Of a stretch of DNA of 64,000 nucleotides, positions 1 to 9,440 are shown one piece after another. The notes beneath the pieces are model-generated. The model was not told the origin of the DNA, did no database searches, and saw only the letters and a list, made by a program, of their open reading frames with translations. Position 1 is the stretch's first letter, and each line of letters starts with the position of its first letter. The stretch is from Methanocella conradii HZ254. GTDB taxonomy: Archaea > Halobacteriota > Methanocellia > Methanocellales > Methanocellaceae. Where the stretch lies: contig NC_017034.1 of NCBI RefSeq assembly GCF_000251105.1, positions 1,612,001 to 1,676,000 on the forward strand, written 5' to 3'. The position numbers and the translations under genes are program-made.

Positions 1-919
1 TCAAGGTGTCATGGCCCGTTAGCTTGCCTGTCACGTCGAACGTCTCAACGTCCACGTATCTTGAGCTTACGCCCGTGCCGCCATTCGCGTTGAATGAGCA
101 CTCGTCCCCTATGTCAATGGCGCCAGGAAGGTATAAGGACTGGTCGGCAGGTGGAGAGCCAAGGTCTTTCCCGTTTAATTGTATGTAGTCTGGCTGGCCC
201 CGCGTTCCGGTAAGCTCAATAGTCGTGAGGGTAGCCTTTTCGCCGCTTGTGTCCACGCCGCTGAACGTGACTGACGTATCGTCTAGCTCGTTAGCGTTAG
301 TCCCGGCCGTCCACCCTGTGCTATGCAGGTTAACGTTCCCCTCGGTAACCCAATATTCGGTGACCTTCCCTTTCGTATCCTTTATTGCTGCGACGACAAA
401 TATAGCATATACTCGCCCGTCTATCTTGCTCTCCGGGTCGCGCTGGCTCGTATTAACGGTAACCTTATTATCCCCTTTCTTCAGCCAGCTCGTGGCGTCA
501 TACGCTATCCAGTAGACCCCGTACCCTGTCACGAAAACGTTGTCATTGGTATCGTCCTCGCCATAGAGTATAGCCCTATCAAAGAGATGGTCGTTTACCT
601 GTACCTGGGCCCAGCCACGGTATTTTGGCGTTCCCCCCCACACACCCGTGTATACTCGGGCCCATTCCACCTCCCCTGGTAATTCGAACTCGCATGAAAC
701 AGGGGGGTTCACCAGTCCCACCGTCTGGAAGGTCAAAACGCTACCCTGTACCTATCCCTGCGCTATCGTGGATAGCGGGAACCCATCGAAGTTATACTTT
801 GCGTTGACAATGGGGGTCGTTGTGGATGCTATCAAAATGCATAGGATCGTTGAACATATAGTAAGGCTTAGCCCCCTCTTCGCCCAATCGTCGTTTAAGT
901 TGAAGGTGACACGTTTCAT
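1..919 (-). pseudogene. DUF3344 surface protein, interrupted by in-frame TAG, 3' end outside window
   Basis: The ATG at 919-917 follows a GGAGGT ribosome site and lies 12 bases after the stop of the large PKD gene, so the two form an operon. The product begins with a signal peptide (basic start, hydrophobic stretch around residues 17-40) and then a DUF3344-like domain. Codon 56 (754-752) is TAG. The same frame stays open from there to the window edge and keeps reading like DUF3344, with motifs such as EVEWARVYTGVWGG and SWLKKGDNKVTVN. Without the stop this would be a normal secreted protein of more than 300 residues. I infer a nonsense mutation or a sequencing error. Readthrough is possible but unsupported, because TAG is an ordinary stop elsewhere here, including in the gene just upstream. 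The C-terminal end is not in the window. Confidence 0.75.
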
Positions 920-931
920 CGTTTATACCTC

Positions 932-3900
932 CTATACACTAAACTGGAACTCGCCTTCCTGGATGACGCCACCTGACGCGTCATCCACTATCGTGTAATT
1001 ACAAGTATCTCCCTGGTAAAGCTCGAGATGCTTTCCATTAATGCTCCACGATATGGCCTTTCCCTTGTCGCTCTCGAGGCAACCATCCGCGTATAGCATG
1101 AGCCACTCGCCGGTGGATACGGTGCCATCACCATCCCCCATCTCCTCGATGTATCGTGACGCCTTTTTAGAGGTGCATGCGCCTTCAGGCATCGTGTCCG
1201 ACGAGTCTATCGTAACCTCTTCGCCATTCGACTCCAGCCTTATGCTTAGCCCATCCAATCTAACGGGGTCGCCCTTCTCATGAACGAACAGGAGGCCATT
1301 GTCTGCCTGGAAGTCGGCCGGGTAATCCGGGGCCGTATTTGATACGTTATCGTCCTGGATGTCCCGTATAGCTGACACTACCGAGAAAGTGGCATTAGGC
1401 ACGCCATGGATACCGCCCGAAATGGTCGTGTTGCCAGCAGCGGCGCCATTAGAGGATTGTCCGACCACAAAGCCCCCCATTAACGATAATAGCACCGTGA
1501 TGGCCATGATGATGGGTATTCCCACCTTGAGGGGCACCTTGCCACCGCTGATGACATAGTATATTATAAGGCCTGAAGCCGTCGTTATCGTTATCATGAG
1601 CAGGATTATCAGCATAATCGTTTTAGCAGTGTCCTGAGCCTTGGTAGTCGCCATTGGCACCGCGGATGGAGCGCTACTCTCGCCTGGCCCTTCTTCTGTC
1701 GAAGGCGTGGAGCCCGGGTTTACTGCGTTACCCTTGCCGATGGTAACGGTCTCATTTAGCGTCTCATCCGGCTCCGCTCCAGGCGTGTTGTACTCCACGA
1801 TTAGGAACTCCTGCACCGCGGCCATGCATGGAGTGGACCCAACAGTGCTCTGGATGCCCGCCTCGTTGCCGCTGGACTTAAGGTATTGCTTAACGTCCCG
1901 GCTATCCACGGCTACCTGGGGCCCGTAAGAAGGGCCATGGTCCCACACATTCGAGGCTATGATGTTACCGTTGAAAAGGAGGTTACCCTCGGGGCCGTTG
2001 CCCCATGGCACGAAAGTTATCAGGTATGCGCGCGAAACGTTGGCCGTGTCGATGGACATGCCACTAAAGGGGACGTAAGCGGTTGCCTCCGAAGAGTTCG
2101 TGCCATACCCCGTCGGGTCGGCGCCGAGCAGGTCGAACTCCTCGTTCATGAATATCTGCTTTCTCGTCGTGCTTGCGTCCTCGTAAACCACGGCGAGGGT
2201 AAATCCTGCCATCGATATCTTCTCGTTCGGGCTGCCATCGCGCGTGAATAAAGCCTTATTATTCGCATTTTTCTTGAACGCCGGGGTCACGTTATACGTT
2301 AAAAGCCCGTAGACATAGTTGGAGTAGGCTCCAAAGTTGCTCACGTCGTGGTACCAGTGCTCGTAGGGTACTACCTGACCATTAAACGTTATATGTACAT
2401 GGTCGGGGGCGACCTCATTGTCATCCCAGGTATACGGCACGTAGAGCCGCGCTTCCCTTACGGTCGCGTTGTCCGGTATCTTTAGGTCGCTGGCAGCCCA
2501 GTTAACCGTGTAGCTGTTCCATCCGCTCGCCCCGAAACTGCCCGAGACGTAGACGCTATCTCCGAAAGAATAGACGATGCCTCCCTGTATATCGTAAGCC
2601 TTTACAGTCTTAACGTCGCTGCCCCCTTCCCAGTATCGCTTGCCCTTGTAGCCGTTATACACCACGCTCTTGGCCGAGCTGGCCTTGACGTTATTGGACT
2701 CGTTCGTCTCAGAGACGACGTTGTCAGGGTCAAGGGTAGCCGTATACGTTATAGATGAGCCAGCAGATGACCTGACGGTAGTATCGTTTATGGTTATCGT
2801 CTTCGTCGTTCCGCTCGCCAGCGGCGGGACGGTCGTCCTTCCGACGAAACCGTCGCTTGCCCTGACCTCGATTTCCGTCTGGGGGGATTGCTCCGGCCCA
2901 TTATTCTTAACGTTGTACACGTAGACTGTGTTAGGCTCTCTCGCGAACACTACCTGGCCAATCGTGCTTACAGAGCCGGAAATGGCCAGGTCGCAATTCG
3001 GCGTGGCGCCCGCCCTGATAATCATGGTCTTATTAGCGGTGCCGCCAGGCCCGGTGACCGTCAGCTTTACGGTGTAGTTGCCCGCCACGTAGTAGGTGTG
3101 CGATGGATTCTCATCCGTCGAGGTGTTGTCGTCGCCGAAGTCCCAGAGCCGCGAGGTGGCATGGACGGAGCGATCGGTGAACCGGACGGTGAGCGGCAGG
3201 ACGCCCGACGTCGGGCTGGCCACGAAGTCGGCTACTGGTAGAGGATAAGCCACACTTATAAGCTCTTTCATCTCCTTCGTATCGTTGCCAACAGCGTTTG
3301 ACACGGTGAGGCGTACCGTGTATGGTGGACTCACCCCATTTGGCGTATAGTACGTATGAACCGGGTTTTGGTCGGTTGAGGTGTTCCCATCGCCGAAACT
3401 CCACAGCCATGACGTGGCGCCGATCGACAAATCCGTGAACTGTACGGTGAGAGGGGCGGGGCCGCTGCTGACATTAAACGTAAAGTTTGCGATGGGGCGT
3501 GGCGATGTGACATTTATGGTCAGCGAAGCATTGTCATTGCAATACTCGTTGGAAATCGTGAGGCATACAGTGTAGTTGCCTGGCGTGAAGTAGGTGTGTG
3601 TCGAGTTACGCTGGGTCGACGCGTTGCCATCCCCGAAGTCCCAGCGCCACGCTGAAGGCCCGGGCGTTCCAGTGGAGGCGTCCGTAAAATTCACGGTAAG
3701 CGGCACTTCTCCCTGTACGGGGCTGGCCGTGAAGCTGGCGTTCAAGGGAACGTATACCGCCAGCCTCCCATCTACCAGGATTGGCACGTTTTCTCGGTAA
3801 TCCTCGTCGGTCATCCTTGCGTCGCTTAATGACAGCAAAGCCTCGCCAGGTCTCTCGCATCTGACCTTGACCGTCGCAAGAATGACGTTTGTCGCCCCGA

Positions 3901-6115
3901 CCCCTACCACTCCCGTAGCTTTTAGTGTAAAGACGCTGCCATCTGAAGACGTATTATTTACCGTAGCCCATGTAGGATAAGTGACTTCCTCTATGCTCGC
4001 TATATCCGTCTCTATTGACAGGTTAAGCTGGTAAGACCTCAGGCCTCTCGGAAGCGCTTCGGCGACTATCTCAAAAGACGGCTTATCGTCCACGGCTCCT
4101 GCGAGCGAGGCGTGGTAAATATAGAATACTGGCCTATCAGTAGCGTTGATGAAATCGCTCTTTGTCACCGTGTCGGCCCCGCCGGCGTTGGCGACCGTTA
4201 GGCTTACCGTGTAGTTGCCTGCTACGTAGTAGGTGTGGGCGGGGTTCTGTTCGGTTGAGGTGTTCCCGTCGCCAAAACTCCACAGCCACGACGTGGCGCC
4301 AATCGACATATCCGTGAACTGTACTGTCAGGGGCACTATGCCGATGGTCTTATTGGAGCTGAACTTCGCCACTGGTGCCGGAGGCTTCGCGAAGATGGCG
4401 TTATCCCTAATCGTCGTGTTATTGCCGCCGGCGTTGGCGACCGTTAGGCTTACCGTGTAGTTGCCTGCTACGTAGTAGGTGTGGGCGGGGTTCTGTTCGG
4501 TTGAGGTGTTCCCGTCGCCAAAACTCCACAGCCACGACGTGGCGCCAATCGACATATCCGTGAACTGTACTGTCAGTGGTATAGTTCCGGTGGTCGGGCT
4601 TAGTGTAAAATTTGCGATGGGCGGAGGCGGCAGTTCAGCCATAATATACATGGTCGCCGTATCGTTTCCTCCCGCATTGGATGCTTCGAGCCTAACCGTA
4701 TAGTTTCCCGGCGAATTATAGGTGTGGCAAGGATTCCTCGCATTGCTATCAGCTATGCCATCATCGTCGAAGTCCCACGCCCACGCCGTGGCGTTCGTTG
4801 ACGTGTCGGTGAACTGTACTGTGAGCGGGACATAGCCGGAGCTAACGTTAGCGGTAAAGCTAGCCACAGGGGGAGGGGGAACGGCTACCCGTATGTAATT
4901 TCCCTTTACCTCGTCATCCGTGCCACCAGGCCCCGCCACGGTAAGCTTTACGGTGTAGTTGCCCGGCAGGGCATACGTGAAATTCGGGTTTTGTTCCGTG
5001 CTATCCGTCACGTTATCATCGTTAAAGTCCCAGCTCCACGACGTGGCATTCCTGGAAAGGTCGGTGAACTGTACGGTGAGTGGCGCCGTTCCTGAAGTCA
5101 CGTTGGCCGTGAAGTCAGCTGATGGCGGCATTGGCTGTACTGTGAGCACTGCCAGGGCTATCTTATAGAATTGGCCGCTGTACTCGCCGGTGCCGCCCAT
5201 GCCTGAGCGGTTATACGTGAGCGTCGCCGACTCGCCAGACATTAAACCGGTGACGTTCCAGACGTCGTACCCAGAGTAGGAGCCCTGGATGTACGAATCG
5301 CCGTTTGACGAGCTGTACCTTGGAAGGTCGTGGCCGTTAAACGTGTATAGGCCGTCGCTGCTCGCCATGTGGTTGACCGTGAGCGTTGCATTGCTGACGC
5401 CTTGCGGCACACCAGCAAAAACGGCTTCTCCAATGTAGTCTTCACCGAGGTACTCATCGCTGTAATAGGTGTCGGCATCATGCCCCTCGTTCACCCAGTA
5501 TTTTATCTGGTCAGAGTCGCCATCGTTGTAGGCCACCACGAGGGTGATGACCTTTATCCTTCCATCGTACCCGGTTGTATTTACTCGAACGTTCAAAGTT
5601 CTTGACTCTATTAAAGACGTCACGTCATACCATGCAATGTAATCGCTGGTCACTCGATTGGTATGGTCGTTAATAGTAACGAATGGATCGCTAGTCCCTC
5701 CACCCTGGCCGCTATTATCGTTTCCCCCATTTGCATAAAAATTAAATCCCATGTTCTGGTTTTCCATCCATACCCTGTCGTACGTTCCGTCGCCATTTCC
5801 ATCGAAATAAGTGGTAATCGTAAGAGAATAGTTATTCTGCATGTGCCCGCAGTATGCGGAAACGTATAGGCGGGCCCACTGTATTCCAGTGTATTGTGGA
5901 AGCGCGAAGTTTTTTACCACGTCGTGCGGCCCGAACTCTGGCGGCGAAGCATCTATATAGACCCCTCCCGAAACCGTGCCGCTCTGCACCGTGGTAAGCA
6001 GCAGGCCGCCCACGTAGCTATCGGCATTCGACAGCGTAGGTATGGCCATCACTAAAAAGACCATAAGTAAAATCCATGTGAAGAGATGATAAAGAAGCCC
6101 CCCTTTACCCTGCAT
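932..6115 (-). CDS. Giant DUF3344/PKD/CARDB cell-surface protein
   Basis: A 1727-residue secreted, membrane-anchored protein. Order by eye: signal peptide (about 1-31), DUF3344 domain (32-330), four PKD domains (about 332-655) with FGDGNTST-type motifs, a cohesin-like beta domain (about 658-790), three more PKD domains (800-1035), a CARDB domain (about 1038-1155, ending SETNESNN), a second DUF3344 domain (1160-1445), two hydrophobic segments (about 1500-1555) and a tail resembling the beta domain of archaeal pilin-like proteins (FVHEKGDPVRLDGLSI). PKD and CARDB domains are known as extracellular adhesion or spacer modules in methanogens. The role here (cell contact or surface layer) is inference. 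It is the first gene of a two-gene operon with the broken DUF3344 gene at 919. The promoter lies in the shared region 6116-6299. Confidence 0.85.
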   Translation of the reverse strand: MQGKGGLLYHLFTWILLMVFLVMAIPTLSNADSYVGGLLLTTVQSGTVSGGVYIDASPPEFGPHDVVKNFALPQYTGIQWARLYVSAYCGHMQNNYSLTITTYFDGNGDGTYDRVWMENQNMGFNFYANGGNDNSGQGGGTSDPFVTINDHTNRVTSDYIAWYDVTSLIESRTLNVRVNTTGYDGRIKVITLVVAYNDGDSDQIKYWVNEGHDADTYYSDEYLGEDYIGEAVFAGVPQGVSNATLTVNHMASSDGLYTFNGHDLPRYSSSNGDSYIQGSYSGYDVWNVTGLMSGESATLTYNRSGMGGTGEYSGQFYKIALAVLTVQPMPPSADFTANVTSGTAPLTVQFTDLSRNATSWSWDFNDDNVTDSTEQNPNFTYALPGNYTVKLTVAGPGGTDDEVKGNYIRVAVPPPPVASFTANVSSGYVPLTVQFTDTSTNATAWAWDFDDDGIADSNARNPCHTYNSPGNYTVRLEASNAGGNDTATMYIMAELPPPPIANFTLSPTTGTIPLTVQFTDMSIGATSWLWSFGDGNTSTEQNPAHTYYVAGNYTVSLTVANAGGNNTTIRDNAIFAKPPAPVAKFSSNKTIGIVPLTVQFTDMSIGATSWLWSFGDGNTSTEQNPAHTYYVAGNYTVSLTVANAGGADTVTKSDFINATDRPVFYIYHASLAGAVDDKPSFEIVAEALPRGLRSYQLNLSIETDIASIEEVTYPTWATVNNTSSDGSVFTLKATGVVGVGATNVILATVKVRCERPGEALLSLSDARMTDEDYRENVPILVDGRLAVYVPLNASFTASPVQGEVPLTVNFTDASTGTPGPSAWRWDFGDGNASTQRNSTHTYFTPGNYTVCLTISNEYCNDNASLTINVTSPRPIANFTFNVSSGPAPLTVQFTDLSIGATSWLWSFGDGNTSTDQNPVHTYYTPNGVSPPYTVRLTVSNAVGNDTKEMKELISVAYPLPVADFVASPTSGVLPLTVRFTDRSVHATSRLWDFGDDNTSTDENPSHTYYVAGNYTVKLTVTGPGGTANKTMIIRAGATPNCDLAISGSVSTIGQVVFAREPNTVYVYNVKNNGPEQSPQTEIEVRASDGFVGRTTVPPLASGTTKTITINDTTVRSSAGSSITYTATLDPDNVVSETNESNNVKASSAKSVVYNGYKGKRYWEGGSDVKTVKAYDIQGGIVYSFGDSVYVSGSFGASGWNSYTVNWAASDLKIPDNATVREARLYVPYTWDDNEVAPDHVHITFNGQVVPYEHWYHDVSNFGAYSNYVYGLLTYNVTPAFKKNANNKALFTRDGSPNEKISMAGFTLAVVYEDASTTRKQIFMNEEFDLLGADPTGYGTNSSEATAYVPFSGMSIDTANVSRAYLITFVPWGNGPEGNLLFNGNIIASNVWDHGPSYGPQVAVDSRDVKQYLKSSGNEAGIQSTVGSTPCMAAVQEFLIVEYNTPGAEPDETLNETVTIGKGNAVNPGSTPSTEEGPGESSAPSAVPMATTKAQDTAKTIMLIILLMITITTASGLIIYYVISGGKVPLKVGIPIIMAITVLLSLMGGFVVGQSSNGAAAGNTTISGGIHGVPNATFSVVSAIRDIQDDNVSNTAPDYPADFQADNGLLFVHEKGDPVRLDGLSIRLESNGEEVTIDSSDTMPEGACTSKKASRYIEEMGDGDGTVSTGEWLMLYADGCLESDKGKAISWSINGKHLELYQGDTCNYTIVDDASGGVIQEGEFQFSV
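4179..4330 (-). repeat. PKD-encoding direct repeat, copy 1 (152 bp)
   Basis: This stretch is identical base for base to 4425-4576, at an offset of 246 bases (82 codons, in frame). It encodes most of one PKD domain. Perfect identity at synonymous positions points to a recent duplication or gene conversion within the large surface-protein gene. Confidence 0.9.
4425..4576 (-). repeat. PKD-encoding direct repeat, copy 2 (152 bp)
   Basis: Partner of 4179-4330. The two copies could recombine and delete or add one 82-residue PKD unit, so domain number may vary between strains (inference). Confidence 0.9.
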
Positions 6116-6249
6116 ACGATTGCCCCTCCCTATACTTACCTATCCCTATATCACCGATTATGTATATAAATTTTATTACATTATTTCATTTTGGTATGAA
6201 ATAGTAAGTAAAATATAAAATTTAAGCTACTTTTTATGTCATCTAGGAA

Positions 6250-6263
6250 AATTATTAATACTT
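6250..6263 (+). promoter_or_regulatory. Shared promoter-like element upstream of binding-protein gene
   Basis: The 14-mer AATTATTAATACTT occurs here, 36 bases before the ATG at 6300, and again identically at 14020-14033, 30 bases before the related gene at 14064. Its A+T content and distance suit an archaeal TATA region with a short leader. The same divergent region carries TATA-like sequence near 6163-6172 for the minus-strand surface gene, and an inverted pair ATTTCA/TGAAAT in the 6185-6210 area. Confidence 0.4.
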
Positions 6264-6299
6264 AAAGCGAATGAAACTAAAGAAGAGGCGCTTAAGGAA

Positions 6300-7367
6300 A
6301 TGGCTACAAAGCTACGGTTGCTAGCTTCATGCGCGCTACTGCTCATCATTATCATGAGCGCGGGGTGTACACAAACCTCTAATCCTACTCCTACACCAGT
6401 TGTCACTCACGAAAGCGCGGTAAAGTTTATCGACTCAAGCGGCATCGAGATTACGCTGCCCCACGAGGCTCGACGAATCATAGCGACTAACTCTGACTGC
6501 GCCGAAATGCTCATCGCCATAGGGGCTGGCGACCGAATCGTAGGCGTCTCGGACACGGTTATAAACAATAAGCTATTAATGCAGCAGCTTCCGGCAAATG
6601 TGGCTAACGTAGGGAGCTGGTCGACTCCAAACGTGGAGGTCATGGCGTCCCTTAAGCCCGACGTCATCGTATGCTACGCTTACGCGAACAAGCCTAAAAA
6701 CATCGAGGAGATTTGGGCCGCAAACCTCACGATTGTAAGCCTGGATTGCTATAAGCTAAGCACTCTCACGGCAGATGCGAGGGCCCTGGGCATGATGACC
6801 GGCAAAAGCGAGAAAGCCGAGGAATACGTTGCCTTCCTGGAAAAGTACCTTAAAATGGTAAAAGACAGGACAGCAAAGCTAAACGCTAGCGAAAGGCCTC
6901 TGGTGTACTGGGAGTCGTATACGGCATACTCTACGGTGGGCAAGAATGCGGCTGGCGATCAGATGATAGCATTTACAGGAGGCGCGAATATCGCAGGAGA
7001 TAATACTACAACCTACCCGAAAGTAAATGCAGAGTGGATTATCAACAGGAATCCGTCGTTCATAATAAAGACGTTCTCTGCGAACGATGTAAGCACAAGC
7101 GAGGATGCTGGCCGGATATTATCGGGAGTGACATCGCGGCCTGGCTTTGAAAAGGTCGATGCAGTGAAAAGCGGCCACGTTTACGCTATGTCCGGTAACA
7201 TTGCGTCAGGGGCAAGAAGCATCATCGGGATAGTATACCTTGCAAAGCTTTTCCATCCTGAGCTATATGAGGACATTGATCCCAACGCAGTGCTAAAGGA
7301 GTATGCAGAAAAGTACGTGCCCGGAGCGGATAAGGCGATATATGTGTATCCGCCGATTAGCTCATAG
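6300..7367 (+). CDS. Iron/cobalamin-type ABC transporter substrate-binding lipoprotein
   Basis: A 355-residue periplasmic-binding-protein-fold (FecB/BtuF, PF01497-type) protein. The N-terminus is a lipoprotein signal with a cysteine in MSAGCTQ (about residue 24), so it should be lipid-anchored outside the membrane. The first lobe has the family pattern SDCAEMLIAIGAGDRIVGVSD and LKPDVIVCYAY. The C-terminal lobe ends with FHPELYEDIDPNAVLKEY. It is one of six paralogues in the first 21 kb and most resembles those at 16649, 19699 and 14064. No permease is on its strand, so it probably feeds a shared permease such as the one at 23364. It ends tail-to-tail with the ABC-2 permease gene, overlapping by 6 bases. 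Its substrate (heme, cobalamin, siderophore or another metal chelate) is not determined. Confidence 0.85.
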   Translation: MATKLRLLASCALLLIIIMSAGCTQTSNPTPTPVVTHESAVKFIDSSGIEITLPHEARRIIATNSDCAEMLIAIGAGDRIVGVSDTVINNKLLMQQLPANVANVGSWSTPNVEVMASLKPDVIVCYAYANKPKNIEEIWAANLTIVSLDCYKLSTLTADARALGMMTGKSEKAEEYVAFLEKYLKMVKDRTAKLNASERPLVYWESYTAYSTVGKNAAGDQMIAFTGGANIAGDNTTTYPKVNAEWIINRNPSFIIKTFSANDVSTSEDAGRILSGVTSRPGFEKVDAVKSGHVYAMSGNIASGARSIIGIVYLAKLFHPELYEDIDPNAVLKEYAEKYVPGADKAIYVYPPISS

Positions 7368-8090
7368 CGTCGCCCTTCTAAATATGTATATGCAGGCTCC
7401 CGTTATTATTGCCGCCAGAATTGTAAGCTTAATTGTGCCAGTGAATATGATATTTCCTGTGAATGTGGCCCTTATAGTATCTATTGCCATGCTTACCGGG
7501 TTCAGGGAGGCTACAATACTTAGCCAATGTGGCATGGAGCCATATGGTATCATGGCAGTGCTGGCGAAGAAAAGGGGCATGCCCACAAGTCCGCTGAACG
7601 CCGAGTATCCCCCGTGGTCTTCGAGAAGGAGGGCCATGGTGCTGGCCATAGCGGATATGGCGAGGCTTAGCGCCGCCAGAACAATGTACGTATAGGCAAG
7701 GCCGATGAGTCCGGGCAGCCTGGCGCCGAGAAATAGCGCCAATAGCAATATTACCGTCGATTGAAGCAATCCACGAAATGTTATGAATGCCATCTTCCCG
7801 AAAAGTATGCTCTCCCTCGATGCCGGAAGCGTTAAAAATTTCGTGAGGAGCCCGAACTCCTTGTCATAAGTAAGAAGCGCTCCACCATCAAGCGAGCTGA
7901 ACAATACCGTCATCACCAGGACCCCCGGCGTTATGAAATCAATATACCTATCCGTAAAGCTGGCTGGAAGCGTCAATCCCACGAAGACTAGCCATGTCGC
8001 GGGCATAATAAGAGAGGTAAAAACGCTAATTTTACCTCTCAGCCATTCTACCAGGTCTCTCTTAAAGTATGGATAAACGTCGCTTATCAT
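7362..8090 (-). CDS. ABC-2 type transporter permease (no ATPase beside it)
   Basis: A 242-residue membrane protein with about six hydrophobic segments, opening DVYPYFKRDLVEWLRGKISVFTSLIMPATW as in ABC-2/drug-export permeases. It is clearly paralogous to the permease at 20850-21575 (shared FVGLTLPASFTD/FVGLALPTRFTD and SLNPVSMAIDTIRA/SINPVSFAIDTIRA). The second copy has its ATPase next to it (21575-22528). This one has none, so it may borrow that ATPase or be a leftover of module duplication. It follows the EF-hand binding-protein gene by 56 bases and is probably the last gene of a minus-strand operon starting at cobN. Direction of transport and substrate are unknown. Confidence 0.8.
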   Translation of the reverse strand: MISDVYPYFKRDLVEWLRGKISVFTSLIMPATWLVFVGLTLPASFTDRYIDFITPGVLVMTVLFSSLDGGALLTYDKEFGLLTKFLTLPASRESILFGKMAFITFRGLLQSTVILLLALFLGARLPGLIGLAYTYIVLAALSLAISAMASTMALLLEDHGGYSAFSGLVGMPLFFASTAMIPYGSMPHWLSIVASLNPVSMAIDTIRATFTGNIIFTGTIKLTILAAIITGACIYIFRRATL

Positions 8091-8146
8091 AGTATAGCCA
8101 TGTTATTTTTCATATACCTATACCAGCGTTAAAAAGGCCGGAGAGC

Positions 8147-9361
8147 CTAGCTCTCCGGGTAAAAGAACACTCCGGTATGGTTCAAGTCGATATTCAGGCC
8201 TTGGAACTTTTGCAGGTACTCCGCATAGTCGGCTCGAGGGTTCACGTCCTTGAACCTGTCGGGATAGCACCACTTGGCCATCTGCTCAATGCAGAGGTAA
8301 TACGCCGCCCCACCACGCGTGGAATACCAATCATACACATATACCTTACCATTCTTCACCGCTTCTACTTTCTGAAGCTCGGGCCTTGACAGCACTTCAT
8401 TTCTAATTACTTGCAAGTCGGTCGTATTATTTACGTTACGGTTGATATCGCCTGCAGGGTACTTATATTTCATGATTACCTGCGGATTTTTTTTAATCAC
8501 GGATTCAGGGCTTACCGTCTGGTAATAGCTGATGTCTCCGAATATATTGACGCCGCCCGCTAATGTCAGCATCTCATCATGACCATGGGCCTTACCGCAG
8601 GCCTGATAGTTCTTCCCGCTTCCGAAATCTCCCTCAAGGTATACTCTAGGCTTTTCATTCTGCGGTATCGTGGCGACCACGTTTTGGATTCGGCCGACCT
8701 TTTCATTATAGAACGCAATGTACTCGTTCGCTCGGTCCTTTTTGTCCAGGAGATCGCTCAGTCTATTGATCTCATCTACGTATGTGGATAATTTGCTGAA
8801 ATCGAACCTCATCACCGTAATATTCGTGCCTTTTAACTTATCGTCTAGAACGGCCGCTTTTGTCGAAGTGTATACGATGACCACGTCCGGGTTGCACGAT
8901 ACAATCTTTTCCACGTCTGGAGTAAACGTGTCGCCGACGTTCGTATAGTTCTGGTAGCCAGGATAATAGAAACTATCCTCAACTATATATTTGGGTACTG
9001 CGATTATCCTATCGGTCGAGTTTAGCGTCCTCATCATCTCGAAGCTCTGCGTAGTCAATGGGATGATTTTCCTGATTGGCCTGTTGAACGTGAACGTCTT
9101 ATTTGTCGAGTCTTTGACAGTCTTGGAGGTACCACCCCAATATACATAAATATAGGCGCTGTCCTGTACTTCATGCAGGTTTATGTTGCCGTTCCCTGAC
9201 ATGTAGGACATGATATAGCTTGAGAGCTCGCCACGTGTCAAGTGGCCGTTCTGGTCAGCATCGCCGGGTATTCCGGCCGCATATGCCGGTACAGCCAACA
9301 GCACGAAGAACGTGGCTATAAGCGCAAATATGGCTATTCTTGTCAAGAGTTGTTTTCGCAT
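8147..9361 (-). CDS. Binding protein with N-terminal EF-hand/dockerin-like calcium-binding segment
   Basis: A 404-residue exported protein. A signal peptide (about 1-29) is followed by GDADQNGHLTRGELSSYIMSYMSG, a canonical calcium-binding loop of dockerin/EF-hand type, with a second half (GNINLHEVQDSAYIY). From about residue 90 onward it has a FecB/BtuF-type binding fold (PIRKIIPLTTQSFEMMRTL, VEKIVSCNPDVVIVY, NPQVIMKYKYPAGD). There is no lipobox cysteine, so surface attachment must come another way. The neighbouring PGF-CTERM protein (9441) is a natural partner. A close paralogue at 17717 is also next to a PGF-CTERM gene. The EF-hand may be structural or a docking module (inference). Substrate unknown. 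Confidence 0.82.
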   Translation of the reverse strand: MRKQLLTRIAIFALIATFFVLLAVPAYAAGIPGDADQNGHLTRGELSSYIMSYMSGNGNINLHEVQDSAYIYVYWGGTSKTVKDSTNKTFTFNRPIRKIIPLTTQSFEMMRTLNSTDRIIAVPKYIVEDSFYYPGYQNYTNVGDTFTPDVEKIVSCNPDVVIVYTSTKAAVLDDKLKGTNITVMRFDFSKLSTYVDEINRLSDLLDKKDRANEYIAFYNEKVGRIQNVVATIPQNEKPRVYLEGDFGSGKNYQACGKAHGHDEMLTLAGGVNIFGDISYYQTVSPESVIKKNPQVIMKYKYPAGDINRNVNNTTDLQVIRNEVLSRPELQKVEAVKNGKVYVYDWYSTRGGAAYYLCIEQMAKWCYPDRFKDVNPRADYAEYLQKFQGLNIDLNHTGVFFYPES

Positions 9362-9440
9362 ATCAGATCACCTTTTTCACCATGTAAACGAAAAGTCCCA
9401 GCGATGCCAATTCGGATAAAAATTATTCTTTTCATTTAGA

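Noticed and set aside
225..998. Several plus-strand ORFs over the first kilobase
   Set aside because: They lie opposite a clear DUF3344 frame on the minus strand, have no ribosome sites and carry no family pattern.
3111..3860. Minus-strand ORFs of 60-99 codons inside the PKD gene
   Set aside because: They are out-of-frame readings of the repeated PKD-coding sequence.
9362..9440. A 30-codon ORF between the PGF-CTERM gene and the binding-protein gene
   Set aside because: It opens at ATG near 9435 but runs into the next gene's start, has no family pattern and no clear ribosome site.
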